From Maricaulis sp047308265 (lineage in GTDB: Bacteria > Pseudomonadota > Alphaproteobacteria > Caulobacterales > Maricaulaceae), in contig NZ_JBKQWY010000003.1 in NCBI RefSeq assembly GCF_047308265.1, forward strand, positions 248,001 to 312,000: DNA of 64,000 nt, given 5' to 3'. The notes under the pieces are model-generated. The model was not told the origin of the DNA. It ran no database searches and saw only the letters and a program-made list of their open reading frames with translations. The position numbers were made by a program, and so were the translations under genes. Shown here one piece after another: positions 8,366-15,872 of the stretch (positions are counted from its first letter, which is position 1; the number at the start of each line of letters is the position of its first letter).

Positions 8366-9037
8366 CTATTTTTGTGCAAGATAGCGGATTGCGGCGACAG
8401 GAAAAGCCAACATGAACGGAATCATCAGCACGCTCATCACTTCTGCCGCGAGGCCACTGGAATCGGTGACCCAGACGATCACAATGGACAGCACACCCGG
8501 CCAGACCATCAAGGCCTCGATCCGGTGCCGATCCAGCCAAAATACCAGGCCGGACAACCAACCATACACCGCGATGGCTGCCCATTTGATCCAGGTATGG
8601 GCGTGCAGGGCCCGCAATCGTCGGTCGGACGAGACCTCCCCCGCTTCCGCATCCGCGATCAACAGGTTGAGGACATTATTCTCCATCCAGTCCGCGGGGA
8701 TGACAAGCACGGCAAATCCCAGAGCCAGCCAGGCCAGACGCTGACCACGCAGCCCCAGGGCCAGCATGAGCGCAATGGCCATGCCGGCATAGGCGAAGGG
8801 GAAGAATTGATCCCAATACTGAATGGTCCGCAAATGATCGCGCAGTGCGGCGGCGGCGGCACCGCGGATAAAATCAAGCTCGGCCTGGGTCTGGGCAAAT
8901 TCGAGTGCCAGTATCGGCGTGGCAAAGCCGGGTTTCATCGGCATATCGCCCAGTGGCGGATTCCCGCCCATGAGCAAGCTCAACACGATCACCGCGAGCG
9001 CCAGCGCCAGACTGATCCCGAAACAGATACGCACCAT
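8366..9037 (-). CDS. Unknown multi-pass membrane protein
   Basis: 223 aa, not recognised. About six hydrophobic segments are visible: an N-terminal one (residues 4-24), a pair around WDQFFPFAYAGMAIALMLAL and LAWLALGFAVLVIPADW, one at WIKWAAIAVYGWLSGLVFWL, and two near the C-terminus (VWPGVLSIVIVWV, AAEVMSVLMIPFML). A loop between helices 1 and 2 is probably periplasmic. ATG 9037 has GGAG about 9 bases upstream; a TTG at 9043 is less likely. It lies 25 bases upstream of tdh on the same strand, so the two may be co-transcribed, but nothing ties it to threonine metabolism. Confidence 0.7.
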   Translation of the reverse strand: MVRICFGISLALALAVIVLSLLMGGNPPLGDMPMKPGFATPILALEFAQTQAELDFIRGAAAAALRDHLRTIQYWDQFFPFAYAGMAIALMLALGLRGQRLAWLALGFAVLVIPADWMENNVLNLLIADAEAGEVSSDRRLRALHAHTWIKWAAIAVYGWLSGLVFWLDRHRIEALMVWPGVLSIVIVWVTDSSGLAAEVMSVLMIPFMLAFPVAAIRYLAQK

Positions 9038-9244
9038 TACCAATCTCCTCCCGGGATCGAGACTTAGTTTAATTCGACCAAACTCAAAGCGAGAATACCA
9101 GACTTATCCTCCGGGCGTTGTGATCGCTTACACTTCCCTCACTGAACGCGCGATCGGGTGCACACCACAGCCTGTTCAGGGTGACGCTGTCGATCGGTAT
9201 ACGAGCTTCCTATCCGCCCGGCTTAATCGGCTTCACCGGGTCAT

Positions 9245-9303
9245 GGACTGTCTGCACACCCTGTCTTGAACACACAGATTAATCGCCTGCCGGCAGACAG
9301 TCC
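9245..9303. repeat. Separated 11-bp inverted repeat in a 370-bp gene-free stretch
   Basis: GGACTGTCTGC (9245-9255) and its exact reverse complement GCAGACAGTCC (9293-9303) flank 37 bases. The stretch 9038-9407 holds no convincing gene. Besides this repeat it contains the terminator at 9326 and presumably the promoter of the membrane protein gene ending at 8366. Confidence 0.5.
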
Positions 9304-9325
9304 GTGATGCCCATGATTAATGACC

Positions 9326-9354
9326 AAAAAAGAACGGCGCTCCGAAGAGCGCCG
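9326..9354 (-). terminator. Intrinsic terminator of the membrane-protein operon
   Basis: On the minus strand, an 8-bp stem CGGCGCTC/GAGCGCCG (9335-9342 and 9347-9354) with a 4-base loop is followed by T-rich sequence (complement of 9326-9331). It ends the operon whose last gene is at 9408-9794. Confidence 0.88.
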
Positions 9355-9407
9355 CTGCCTGAGACCGGTGGGGTCCGAACCGCCAGCCCGGGCGAAAGGG
9401 CGTGGGC

Positions 9408-9794
9408 TTAATCCTGCAGAGGGCGGCTGGCTTCCAGAATGGGCAGGCCGGCCTCGGTGGGAATATAGATCACGTCCTGACCGTTCTCGCCCAGCGACTG
9501 GATCCACAGATACCGCAAATATCCTTCCGGTCCGCCCAGCCCTTCAGCCACAATGGCATTGGCTTCGGCCACACCGCGGGCCCGGGCGACTTCGGCGGCG
9601 GCATTCAATTCCTCGGCTTCCAGGCGGGCCTGGGCTTCGAGAACAGCGATGCGGCGGTTTTGTTCCGCACGAACCAGTTCAGCCCGTCCGGCGAGCTCCT
9701 GCTGCCAGACGCCATAAATCGGCAGACCCCACAGCAGACCCCCCAGAATGGCCAGAACAACACCGATCAGAACAAGAACGCTTCCAAGCTTCAT
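9408..9794 (-). CDS. Small membrane-anchored protein resembling the tail of SPFH/band 7 proteins
   Basis: 128 aa: one N-terminal transmembrane helix (residues 4-27), a charged Ala/Glu/Arg-rich coiled coil (about 32-85, e.g. AVLEAQARLEAEELNAA), then the motif AEANAIVAEGLGGPEGYLRYLWIQSL followed by a short strand DVIYIPTEAG. The coiled coil and the end motif are what follows the SPFH domain in stomatin/prohibitin-like proteins, but the SPFH domain itself is missing. It may assemble with full-length SPFH proteins at the inner membrane or be a free-standing derivative. Last gene of a same-strand cluster, with a terminator just downstream. Confidence 0.72.
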   Translation of the reverse strand: MKLGSVLVLIGVVLAILGGLLWGLPIYGVWQQELAGRAELVRAEQNRRIAVLEAQARLEAEELNAAAEVARARGVAEANAIVAEGLGGPEGYLRYLWIQSLGENGQDVIYIPTEAGLPILEASRPLQD

Positions 9795-9916
9795 GATAGC
9801 CTCCTGACATCAAAGGCCGCACGCGCCCCCCATGAGCGTCGTCAGCCATCCATCAGAAGTCTAGCCAGAGTATGTGACGGTTAAAGCGGGATCCTGTCGG
9901 GACGAATCCGGGGCGA

Positions 9917-10111
9917 TCAAACGCGCTTGTTTGAGGTATTGCCGCTCCAGTCTGATCGGCTCGCATCGCTCGCCTCGGGCGCGTCCACCTGGTCTTCCGG
10001 CGGAATCTGGTCCTTGCCCAGATCCCCTTCGGCCACGTCCTGCCCCTTCGAGGCCTTCTTGGCCAAAGCCGACAGAACACGCTGTTTCTTTTCTTCTCGG
10101 GATTCAAGCAT
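9917..10111 (-). CDS. Small, highly charged, probably disordered protein
   Basis: 64 aa, not recognised. The N-terminal 25 residues (MLESREEKKQRVLSALAKKA) can form a basic amphipathic helix; the remainder is acidic and rich in Asp, Glu, Pro and Ser and looks disordered. The ribosome binding site AGGA overlaps the stop codon of the preceding gene, and only 9 bases separate the two genes, so translation is probably coupled. This placement is the main evidence that it is real. Confidence 0.55.
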   Translation of the reverse strand: MLESREEKKQRVLSALAKKASKGQDVAEGDLGKDQIPPEDQVDAPEASDASRSDWSGNTSNKRV

Positions 10112-10120
10112 GATGGATTC

Positions 10121-11278
10121 CTATTCGCTCAACATATGGCCCGGCGGGATGGCGCCATGAACCTTGCGATCATAATACTTCCAATCGAGATAGCCATTCT
10201 TGTCCCTGATACCCACGGTGATCAAGTGGCTGGGATTTTGGAACTGTTCTTCCATGGCGTCCTGGAGACGTTGTGTGGCGACCTGTTCCCGGCTCGGTCC
10301 AGCCACCCGCAAAATGCGTCGGGCGACATCTGAACGACCGCCAAAAATCTCGTTGAACAGTCGCAACGCCACGGTCTTGTTGGGCAAAAGCTCATAAAGC
10401 GACATCAACAGCGCCGCGCCCACATTCAGGGTGAACACTTCGATCTGTCCGCCCTTGACCGGGATGGGCTCATCCACTCGCAGATACCAGCGGAACAGCA
10501 AATAGCCCAGATACTCGATATCCGTGTCTCCGACAGGCAATTGGGCATAAGCCCGCAATGCTTCGTCGAAATCGGATTCATCCCCGAAACGCTCGAGATT
10601 ATTGATGCTGTAGATCAGGTCGTGCGGATAAATGTTTGCACGCAGCACCGATTTCTCCGGCACGTAGTCCATGAGATACCGCACCATGTCGCGGCTCGCC
10701 GGAATGCCGCGGATCTGTTCACGCAGAAGCTTGCTGGCATACATGTTTTCATCAGCATCACGCAGCGACCGCAATACACCCTGGATGGCCGTTCGCGCCT
10801 TTGCAAATTCCCCATCGAAACTGGCTTTTGCCCTCGCTACCTCGTCTTCTTTTTCTTGTCGCTCTTGGGCGGTTCGCTCACTGAGGTTCTGAGCGTCAAA
10901 ATAGCTATGGGCACAGTGCCAGCACCGACGCGAGAGCGTCAGCGTGTAGGATAGCTGTCGAGCCAGGTTACTCTGCAGGTTCAAAGCGGGCGTGATGCTC
11001 TCTTCCACAAAGCGCATGACATCCACATCGCCCTGCCTGTAGGCCAGCAAGCCGGCGAACAGTGTGATGACAACACCGGCCACCGCTCCGATGGCAGCAA
11101 TCGGCAATCCGATCTTCACATTGAGAAAATCACCGGCCGCACCCCGGTCCTCAACATTGGCCTGTTCGCCCGCAAGCGTCAGCACCTGGGCATCAATGTG
11201 TTGAGAAAAGGCAATCCAGGCCACAGCGGCCAGAAGACCAAAGAAAAGACCGGCAGCGGTCAATCGAAGCAAATTCAT
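10121..11278 (-). CDS. Unknown membrane protein with cytosolic helical domain
   Basis: 385 aa, not recognised. Two transmembrane helices (about 5-25 and 58-80) are separated by a short, probably periplasmic loop. A coiled-coil region follows (ERTAQERQEKEDEVARAKAS), then a largely helical C-terminal domain of about 250 residues. A WHCAHSYF motif carries two cysteines but no clear metal site. ATG 11278 is chosen because the hydrophobic helix starts right there; the in-frame upstream extension is unlike a signal peptide. It is followed within 9 bases by the 64-aa gene. Domain order recalls membrane-tethered scaffold or sensor proteins, but no known domain is evident. Confidence 0.65.
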   Translation of the reverse strand: MNLLRLTAAGLFFGLLAAVAWIAFSQHIDAQVLTLAGEQANVEDRGAAGDFLNVKIGLPIAAIGAVAGVVITLFAGLLAYRQGDVDVMRFVEESITPALNLQSNLARQLSYTLTLSRRCWHCAHSYFDAQNLSERTAQERQEKEDEVARAKASFDGEFAKARTAIQGVLRSLRDADENMYASKLLREQIRGIPASRDMVRYLMDYVPEKSVLRANIYPHDLIYSINNLERFGDESDFDEALRAYAQLPVGDTDIEYLGYLLFRWYLRVDEPIPVKGGQIEVFTLNVGAALLMSLYELLPNKTVALRLFNEIFGGRSDVARRILRVAGPSREQVATQRLQDAMEEQFQNPSHLITVGIRDKNGYLDWKYYDRKVHGAIPPGHMLSE

Positions 11279-11432
11279 AACTACGCACCCCCATACGCTT
11301 TGGGCGCATGGGGGCATGTGTTTCGACGGGCGTCAAAAGTTTTGGTTAATATTGTTAACCTTTTCGCCTGCCGTGTGGTGCGAGGGCAACAGACCCCCGC
11401 ACAACCTTTGACATCAGCCTTTTTGACCGGGC

Positions 11433-12611
11433 CTATCCTTCGCGGGCGGAGACCGGCGGGAAGAGGCGCGCAAGCGGACCTTCGCTCGGGAAAGGCGCCA
11501 GCAGAACCGAGCGGATCGGGTTCCACGCGGCTCCCAGCACCACGACCACGGCGCCGAGCACCAGCAAGGTCACGGCAATCATGGCGCCGGCACCCAGACC
11601 GGCGGCGTTGACAAGAACCGCGATCGACAATCCCGCCGTCAAAAGACCGGACACAATCAGGGCGCGGCGATTGATCAACAGCGAGACCAGCGCAAACACA
11701 CCGATCACGGCCAGTGCGGTCATGGCCAGCGAGGCGGCGCGGTCATCATTTGCGGCCATGGCGGCAAACATGTTGACGGCCTCCGGATTGTCCACATCGA
11801 ACCCTTTGAAAGACCAGCCCATCTGCGTGACATTCACCACCGCGCTCAGAAGGATAGGCGCCGCAAAGAAATGCAGCCAGAACGCCGTTCCGGCCAGACG
11901 GGTTTCGCGGGCCGGGTCACGGGCATCAAAGACGATTCCAGCGATCAACAGTCCCAGACCGGCCAGCACATTCACGGTCGGCAGATACAGCGCAACGGTA
12001 TAGGGCTCGATCGTGAAGGCGATGGCCACAGCCAGGCCCACAAGACCCACGCCGGACAGGCCACCTGCGAAGGGCAGACGGAATTGGCGGTAATAGAGGA
12101 AGGCCGGCAGAAAGGCGGCCAGCGCAGCGATCACCGGGATCAGGCGAATGGACCAGGGCAGTTGCGAGGTCACGGCGGCCACGGCCGGACGTCCAAACTC
12201 CATGCCTTCGGCGGCTTCAAAGGCGGCCTCGACAGCCCCCTCTTCCAGCCCCAGGCCCTGCACCAGGATTTGTGTATATCCCCACACCAGCAAGATTGTG
12301 CAGGCGAACATGAAGGCGCCCGCCAGAACAATGCCCGGCAAGATCCGGCGCTGCTTGCCGACAAGAAGGGCCGAGAGCAGCCAGACAAGCACTGTGGCTC
12401 CGGCGATCAGCCCCATCAGGGCCAGCTGCCAGCTGATCTCACCTTCAGGCAAATTGAGCGTGCCCATCACCTGGCCGATACCCAGGCTGATGCCGCCCAG
12501 CAGGATCAAAACCCCGATCGTGGTGAAGATGTCGTGGAAATTGTTGAGAAAAGGCAGCATCTCGTCCGATGGACGCGCGCTGGATGATGGTGCGATATCA
12601 GTGTCGGTCAT
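11433..12611 (-). CDS. Unknown polytopic membrane protein (about ten helices)
   Basis: 392 aa, not recognised. After a 20-residue polar N-terminus there are about ten hydrophobic helices, rich in Gly, Ala, Leu and Val. Most are paired with short loops, except one loop near residues 115-150 (GLEEGAVEAAFEAAEGMEFG). The last 25 residues are polar and cytosolic or periplasmic. The arrangement resembles DUF2157-like or transporter-like integral membrane proteins, without a decisive motif. ATG 12611 has GGGGGA 5 bases upstream. Same strand as the 385-, 64- and 128-aa genes (gaps 154, 9 and 122 bases), forming a candidate operon. Confidence 0.68.
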   Translation of the reverse strand: MTDTDIAPSSSARPSDEMLPFLNNFHDIFTTIGVLILLGGISLGIGQVMGTLNLPEGEISWQLALMGLIAGATVLVWLLSALLVGKQRRILPGIVLAGAFMFACTILLVWGYTQILVQGLGLEEGAVEAAFEAAEGMEFGRPAVAAVTSQLPWSIRLIPVIAALAAFLPAFLYYRQFRLPFAGGLSGVGLVGLAVAIAFTIEPYTVALYLPTVNVLAGLGLLIAGIVFDARDPARETRLAGTAFWLHFFAAPILLSAVVNVTQMGWSFKGFDVDNPEAVNMFAAMAANDDRAASLAMTALAVIGVFALVSLLINRRALIVSGLLTAGLSIAVLVNAAGLGAGAMIAVTLLVLGAVVVVLGAAWNPIRSVLLAPFPSEGPLARLFPPVSAREG

Positions 12612-12770
12612 GCCGGTCCCCCGCTTGCAAACCTGTATGGGCCATCCATACGAAGAAGGTGTACGAAGCTGTTGATGCCCCCAAGCGATCAAACAGATGC
12701 ATATTCTCCCAGGACGGGAGAATTTTCGAGACCCAAAACGGCGATCACGCGGAGAAATTGGGGGGAATGT

Positions 12771-12790
12771 GGGGCGGTCTGTCCCGCCCC
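12771..12790. terminator. Weak hairpin downstream of kbl
   Basis: GGGGCGG (12771-12777) and CCGCCCC (12784-12790) form a 7-bp GC stem with a 6-base loop just after the kbl stop. There is no T tract on the minus strand, so termination would be weak or Rho-dependent. Confidence 0.3.
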
Positions 12791-12805
12791 TAAGTCCGTG
12801 TGGGG

Positions 12806-14008
12806 TCAGATGACCCCCAGCTCCTTGCCCACCTTGGTGAAGGCGGCCACGGCGCGGTCAATCATCTCCGGCGTATGCGCTGCTGACATCTGCGTGCGGA
12901 TGCGGGCCTGACCCTTGGGCACAACCGGATAGAAGAAGCCGATCACATAAACCCCCTCATCCATCAGCTTGGACGCCATTTGCTGCGACAGAGCCGCATC
13001 ACCCAGCATGACCGGAATGATCGGGTGCTCACCCGGCAGAAGATCAAATCCGGCCTCGCTCATCCCCGTTCGGAAGCGCGCCGCATTGTCGAACAGGCGG
13101 GCCCGCAGATCATCGCCGGCCTCGACCATGTCAAGCGCCTTGAGGGAGGCGCCAACAATCGACGGAGCCAGGGAATTGGAGAACAGATAGGGCCGCGAAC
13201 GCTGGCGCAGCATGTCGATGACTTCTTTGCGCGCCGCGGTGAAACCGCCCATGGCACCGCCCAGCGCCTTGCCCAGCGTTCCGGTGATGATGTCGATCTT
13301 GCCCAGCACGCCGCAATGCTCCGCCGTACCGCGCCCCTTGGCGCCCATGAAGCCGTGGGCATGGCAATCATCGACCATGGTCAGTGCGTCATATTTTTCG
13401 GCCAGAGCGACAATCTCGGGCAGTTTGGCGATATAACCATCCATGGAGAACACGCCATCGGTGACGATCAGAATGTGCCGACAGCCATCAGCCCGGGCCT
13501 GTTTGAGCTGATCTTCCAGGGCATTCATGTCCGAATTGGCATAGCGATAGCGTTTGGCCTTGCACAGGCGCACACCATCGATGATGGATGCATGGTTCAG
13601 GGCATCGGAGATAATCGCATCTTCCGGACCCAGTAACGGCTCAAACACGCCGCCATTCGCGTCGAACGCCGCTGCATAGAGGATGGCGTCCTCCTGTCCG
13701 GCAAAGGCCGCAATGCGCGCTTCCAGCTCCTTGTGGATATCCTGGGTGCCGCAGATAAAACGCACGGATGCGACGCCAAAACCGTGCGTGTCGAGCGTGG
13801 CCTTGGCCGCCTCCACCAGTTCGGGACGATTGGCCAGGCCCAGATAATTATTGGCGCAGAAATTGATCACATGGCTCTCGCTGCCATCCTGATTCACATC
13901 AATTTCGGAGAACTGCTCCGAGGTGATGATGCGCTCGCGCTTGTAGAGACCATCCGCCTCGATCTGCTGCAGTTCTTGGGACAGGAAATCATAAAAGCCA
14001 GACGACAT
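12806..14008 (-). CDS. kbl: 2-amino-3-ketobutyrate CoA ligase (glycine C-acetyltransferase)
   Basis: 400-aa PLP enzyme of the alpha-oxoamine synthase family, normal Kbl length. It splits 2-amino-3-ketobutyrate, the Tdh product, with CoA to glycine and acetyl-CoA. FCANNYLGLANRPE, DALNHASIIDG, DDCHAHGFMG and GTLGKALGGAMGGF (Schiff-base Lys in TLGKA) are all present and very close to E. coli Kbl. GGAGG lies 6-7 bases before ATG. Kbl is usually encoded next to tdh; here five unrelated genes separate them on the same strand. Confidence 0.96.
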   Translation of the reverse strand: MSSGFYDFLSQELQQIEADGLYKRERIITSEQFSEIDVNQDGSESHVINFCANNYLGLANRPELVEAAKATLDTHGFGVASVRFICGTQDIHKELEARIAAFAGQEDAILYAAAFDANGGVFEPLLGPEDAIISDALNHASIIDGVRLCKAKRYRYANSDMNALEDQLKQARADGCRHILIVTDGVFSMDGYIAKLPEIVALAEKYDALTMVDDCHAHGFMGAKGRGTAEHCGVLGKIDIITGTLGKALGGAMGGFTAARKEVIDMLRQRSRPYLFSNSLAPSIVGASLKALDMVEAGDDLRARLFDNAARFRTGMSEAGFDLLPGEHPIIPVMLGDAALSQQMASKLMDEGVYVIGFFYPVVPKGQARIRTQMSAAHTPEMIDRAVAAFTKVGKELGVI

Positions 14009-14202
14009 AAGGGCCTCCGAGTCAGACGTTTGACCGCCTATCTAGGACGGCTATGCCGCCAAGACCAGCGCTGATGCGCACGCACTTGGCCTTGCCCGTA
14101 TTGCGCGCAACACCTCCGCCTGCATCCAAATGCAAGGGTCAGCGCATCCAGACTGTGTAGACCGGCGCTCACGGGGACGCCGGCAAAGATTGGGGAAACA
14201 CC

Positions 14203-15066
14203 ATGCGTTTGTTCACACGTCTTCTGGCCACCAGCCTGTTCCTGTCCACATCGTTACTGGCCGCGCCCGTTCTGGCCGCACCTGCTCAGGCGCAGTCCGA
14301 CGAGCCTGTTACAGTGATGGTGCTGGGCACCTATCATTTCGGCAATCCGGGGATGGATCTCAACAATATGGAAGCCGATGATGTGCTCAGCGATCGCCGC
14401 CAGGCCGAACTGGCCATGCTGAACACGGTGCTGCTGGAGTTTCAGCCCACAGTGATCGCGCTCGAACGCCAGGCGGCACCGCCCTATCGGGACACCTCCT
14501 ACGAGACGTTCACCCTGGAGCAGCTGGGCGAGGTGCGCGAGGAAGCGGTTCAGATCGGCTATCGCCTGGCCCACAGCGCGGGCGTCGAACGGGTCTATTC
14601 AATTGATGAACAACCCGCAGCAGACGAGCCCGACTATTTCCCGTTTGGGGCCGTGGCAGCGCATGCGGAAACCACCGGCCGCATGGCCGACCTCCAGGCG
14701 ATTGCGGACATGTCCGACATGGTCGCCGCCTTCGAGACCGCCCAGCGCACAGCCTCCATCCCGGAATTGCTCGTCATGAGCAATGATGATGAGGGCATGG
14801 ACCAGTTTTACTGGGATATCATTGCCTTTGGTGACGGCGAAACCCAGCCCGGAGCGGATCTCGCCGCCGGCTGGTTCCTGCGCAATGCGAAGATCTTCAA
14901 CAAGCTGCAACAGGTGACACAGCCGGGCGACCGTGTCGTGGTGATCTATGGCTCGGGTCATAATCACTGGCTGCGCGAGCTGGTCGACCGCGCCTCGGGA
15001 TATGAGCTTGAACCGGTTCTGCCCTATCTCCAGGAGGCAAGCGATCGTCTGAACACGGAGGACTAG
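14203..15066 (+). CDS. Secreted DUF5694-type protein
   Basis: 287 aa with a clear signal peptide (ends near PAQAQS, about residue 31). The mature protein starts with VMVLGTYHFGNPGMDLNN, the hallmark of DUF5694 proteins, which share the TraB/EreA/ChaN-like pattern of a GTxHF motif, a central E-rich helix (VIALERQA) and a late GSGHNHWLRELV motif. Such folds bind metal or heme or hydrolyse small molecules, but no activity is established for this group. A GGGGAAACACC site precedes ATG. It stands alone, 140 bases upstream of a HAD phosphatase gene on the same strand. Confidence 0.75.
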   Translation: MRLFTRLLATSLFLSTSLLAAPVLAAPAQAQSDEPVTVMVLGTYHFGNPGMDLNNMEADDVLSDRRQAELAMLNTVLLEFQPTVIALERQAAPPYRDTSYETFTLEQLGEVREEAVQIGYRLAHSAGVERVYSIDEQPAADEPDYFPFGAVAAHAETTGRMADLQAIADMSDMVAAFETAQRTASIPELLVMSNDDEGMDQFYWDIIAFGDGETQPGADLAAGWFLRNAKIFNKLQQVTQPGDRVVVIYGSGHNHWLRELVDRASGYELEPVLPYLQEASDRLNTED

Positions 15067-15206
15067 GGCATCGCGCGGGCGGACCGGGCTGTGCGAGCGA
15101 ACGGGGTTTGCTGTCTCCAGCGAGGCGTTTTGATCCTTGACAGGACGCGGACGCTCGCGCCATCTCCGCCTCCCGCCCGCACAGCCCTCACCCCGGATCA
15201 CGCATC

Positions 15207-15869
15207 ATGCTCCAGGCCTTTTCCGCCGTCATTTTCGACATGGACGGCACGCTGATCGACACGGAATGCCTCTATAAACAGGTCATGACGCAGGCTTGTC
15301 GCGAGCTCGGATATGAGATGAGCGAGGCCTTGCACCGCAGCCTGATCGGCGTGCCCAATGCCGAAAGCGAGCCGGTGATGCGCGCCGATCTGGGCGAGGA
15401 CTTTCCCTTCGCCCGCTATAATACAAGGATGCATGATCTGCTCGAACAGGAAATGGCCGAGGCCATTCCCCTCAAACCGGGCGTGTTTGAATTGATCGAG
15501 GCGCTCAACGCACGTCAGATCCCGATGGCCGTCGCCACATCCACCTCACGCCCCGACGCTCCCGACCGACTGGCGCGCGCGGGCATCCTCCCGCACCTCA
15601 AGGCCCTGGTGACACGCAGTGATGTGACCCATGGCAAACCCCATCCCGAACCCTTCCTCGCGGCTGCCGCCGCACTGGGCATGGATCCGGGCGCCTGCCT
15701 GGCGCTGGAAGACAGTTTCACCGGGGTGCGCGCGGCCCATGCGGCAGGCACCCAGACCGTGATGATCCCGGACCTGCTTCAACCCACCGACGATATCCGG
15801 GCCCTGTGTCAGGCTGTGATGATCGATCTGCACGCGGTCAGGGAGGCCATTGCGCGGGTGCGCGCCTGA
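15207..15869 (+). CDS. HAD family hydrolase, beta-phosphoglucomutase/phosphatase-like
   Basis: 220-aa cytosolic HAD-IA enzyme. Motif I is FDMDGTLIDTE with nucleophile Asp11 and acid/base Asp13, motif II is the ATSTSR segment, motif III the Lys in HGKPHPEPF, and motif IV is LEDSFTGVRAA. The helical cap between motifs I and II is of the beta-phosphoglucomutase/phosphoglycolate phosphatase class. Substrate cannot be read; sugar phosphates or phosphoglycolate are the usual ones. It ends 3 bases before the convergent hutU stop codon. Confidence 0.85.
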   Translation: MLQAFSAVIFDMDGTLIDTECLYKQVMTQACRELGYEMSEALHRSLIGVPNAESEPVMRADLGEDFPFARYNTRMHDLLEQEMAEAIPLKPGVFELIEALNARQIPMAVATSTSRPDAPDRLARAGILPHLKALVTRSDVTHGKPHPEPFLAAAAALGMDPGACLALEDSFTGVRAAHAAGTQTVMIPDLLQPTDDIRALCQAVMIDLHAVREAIARVRA

Positions 15870-15872
15870 CGC

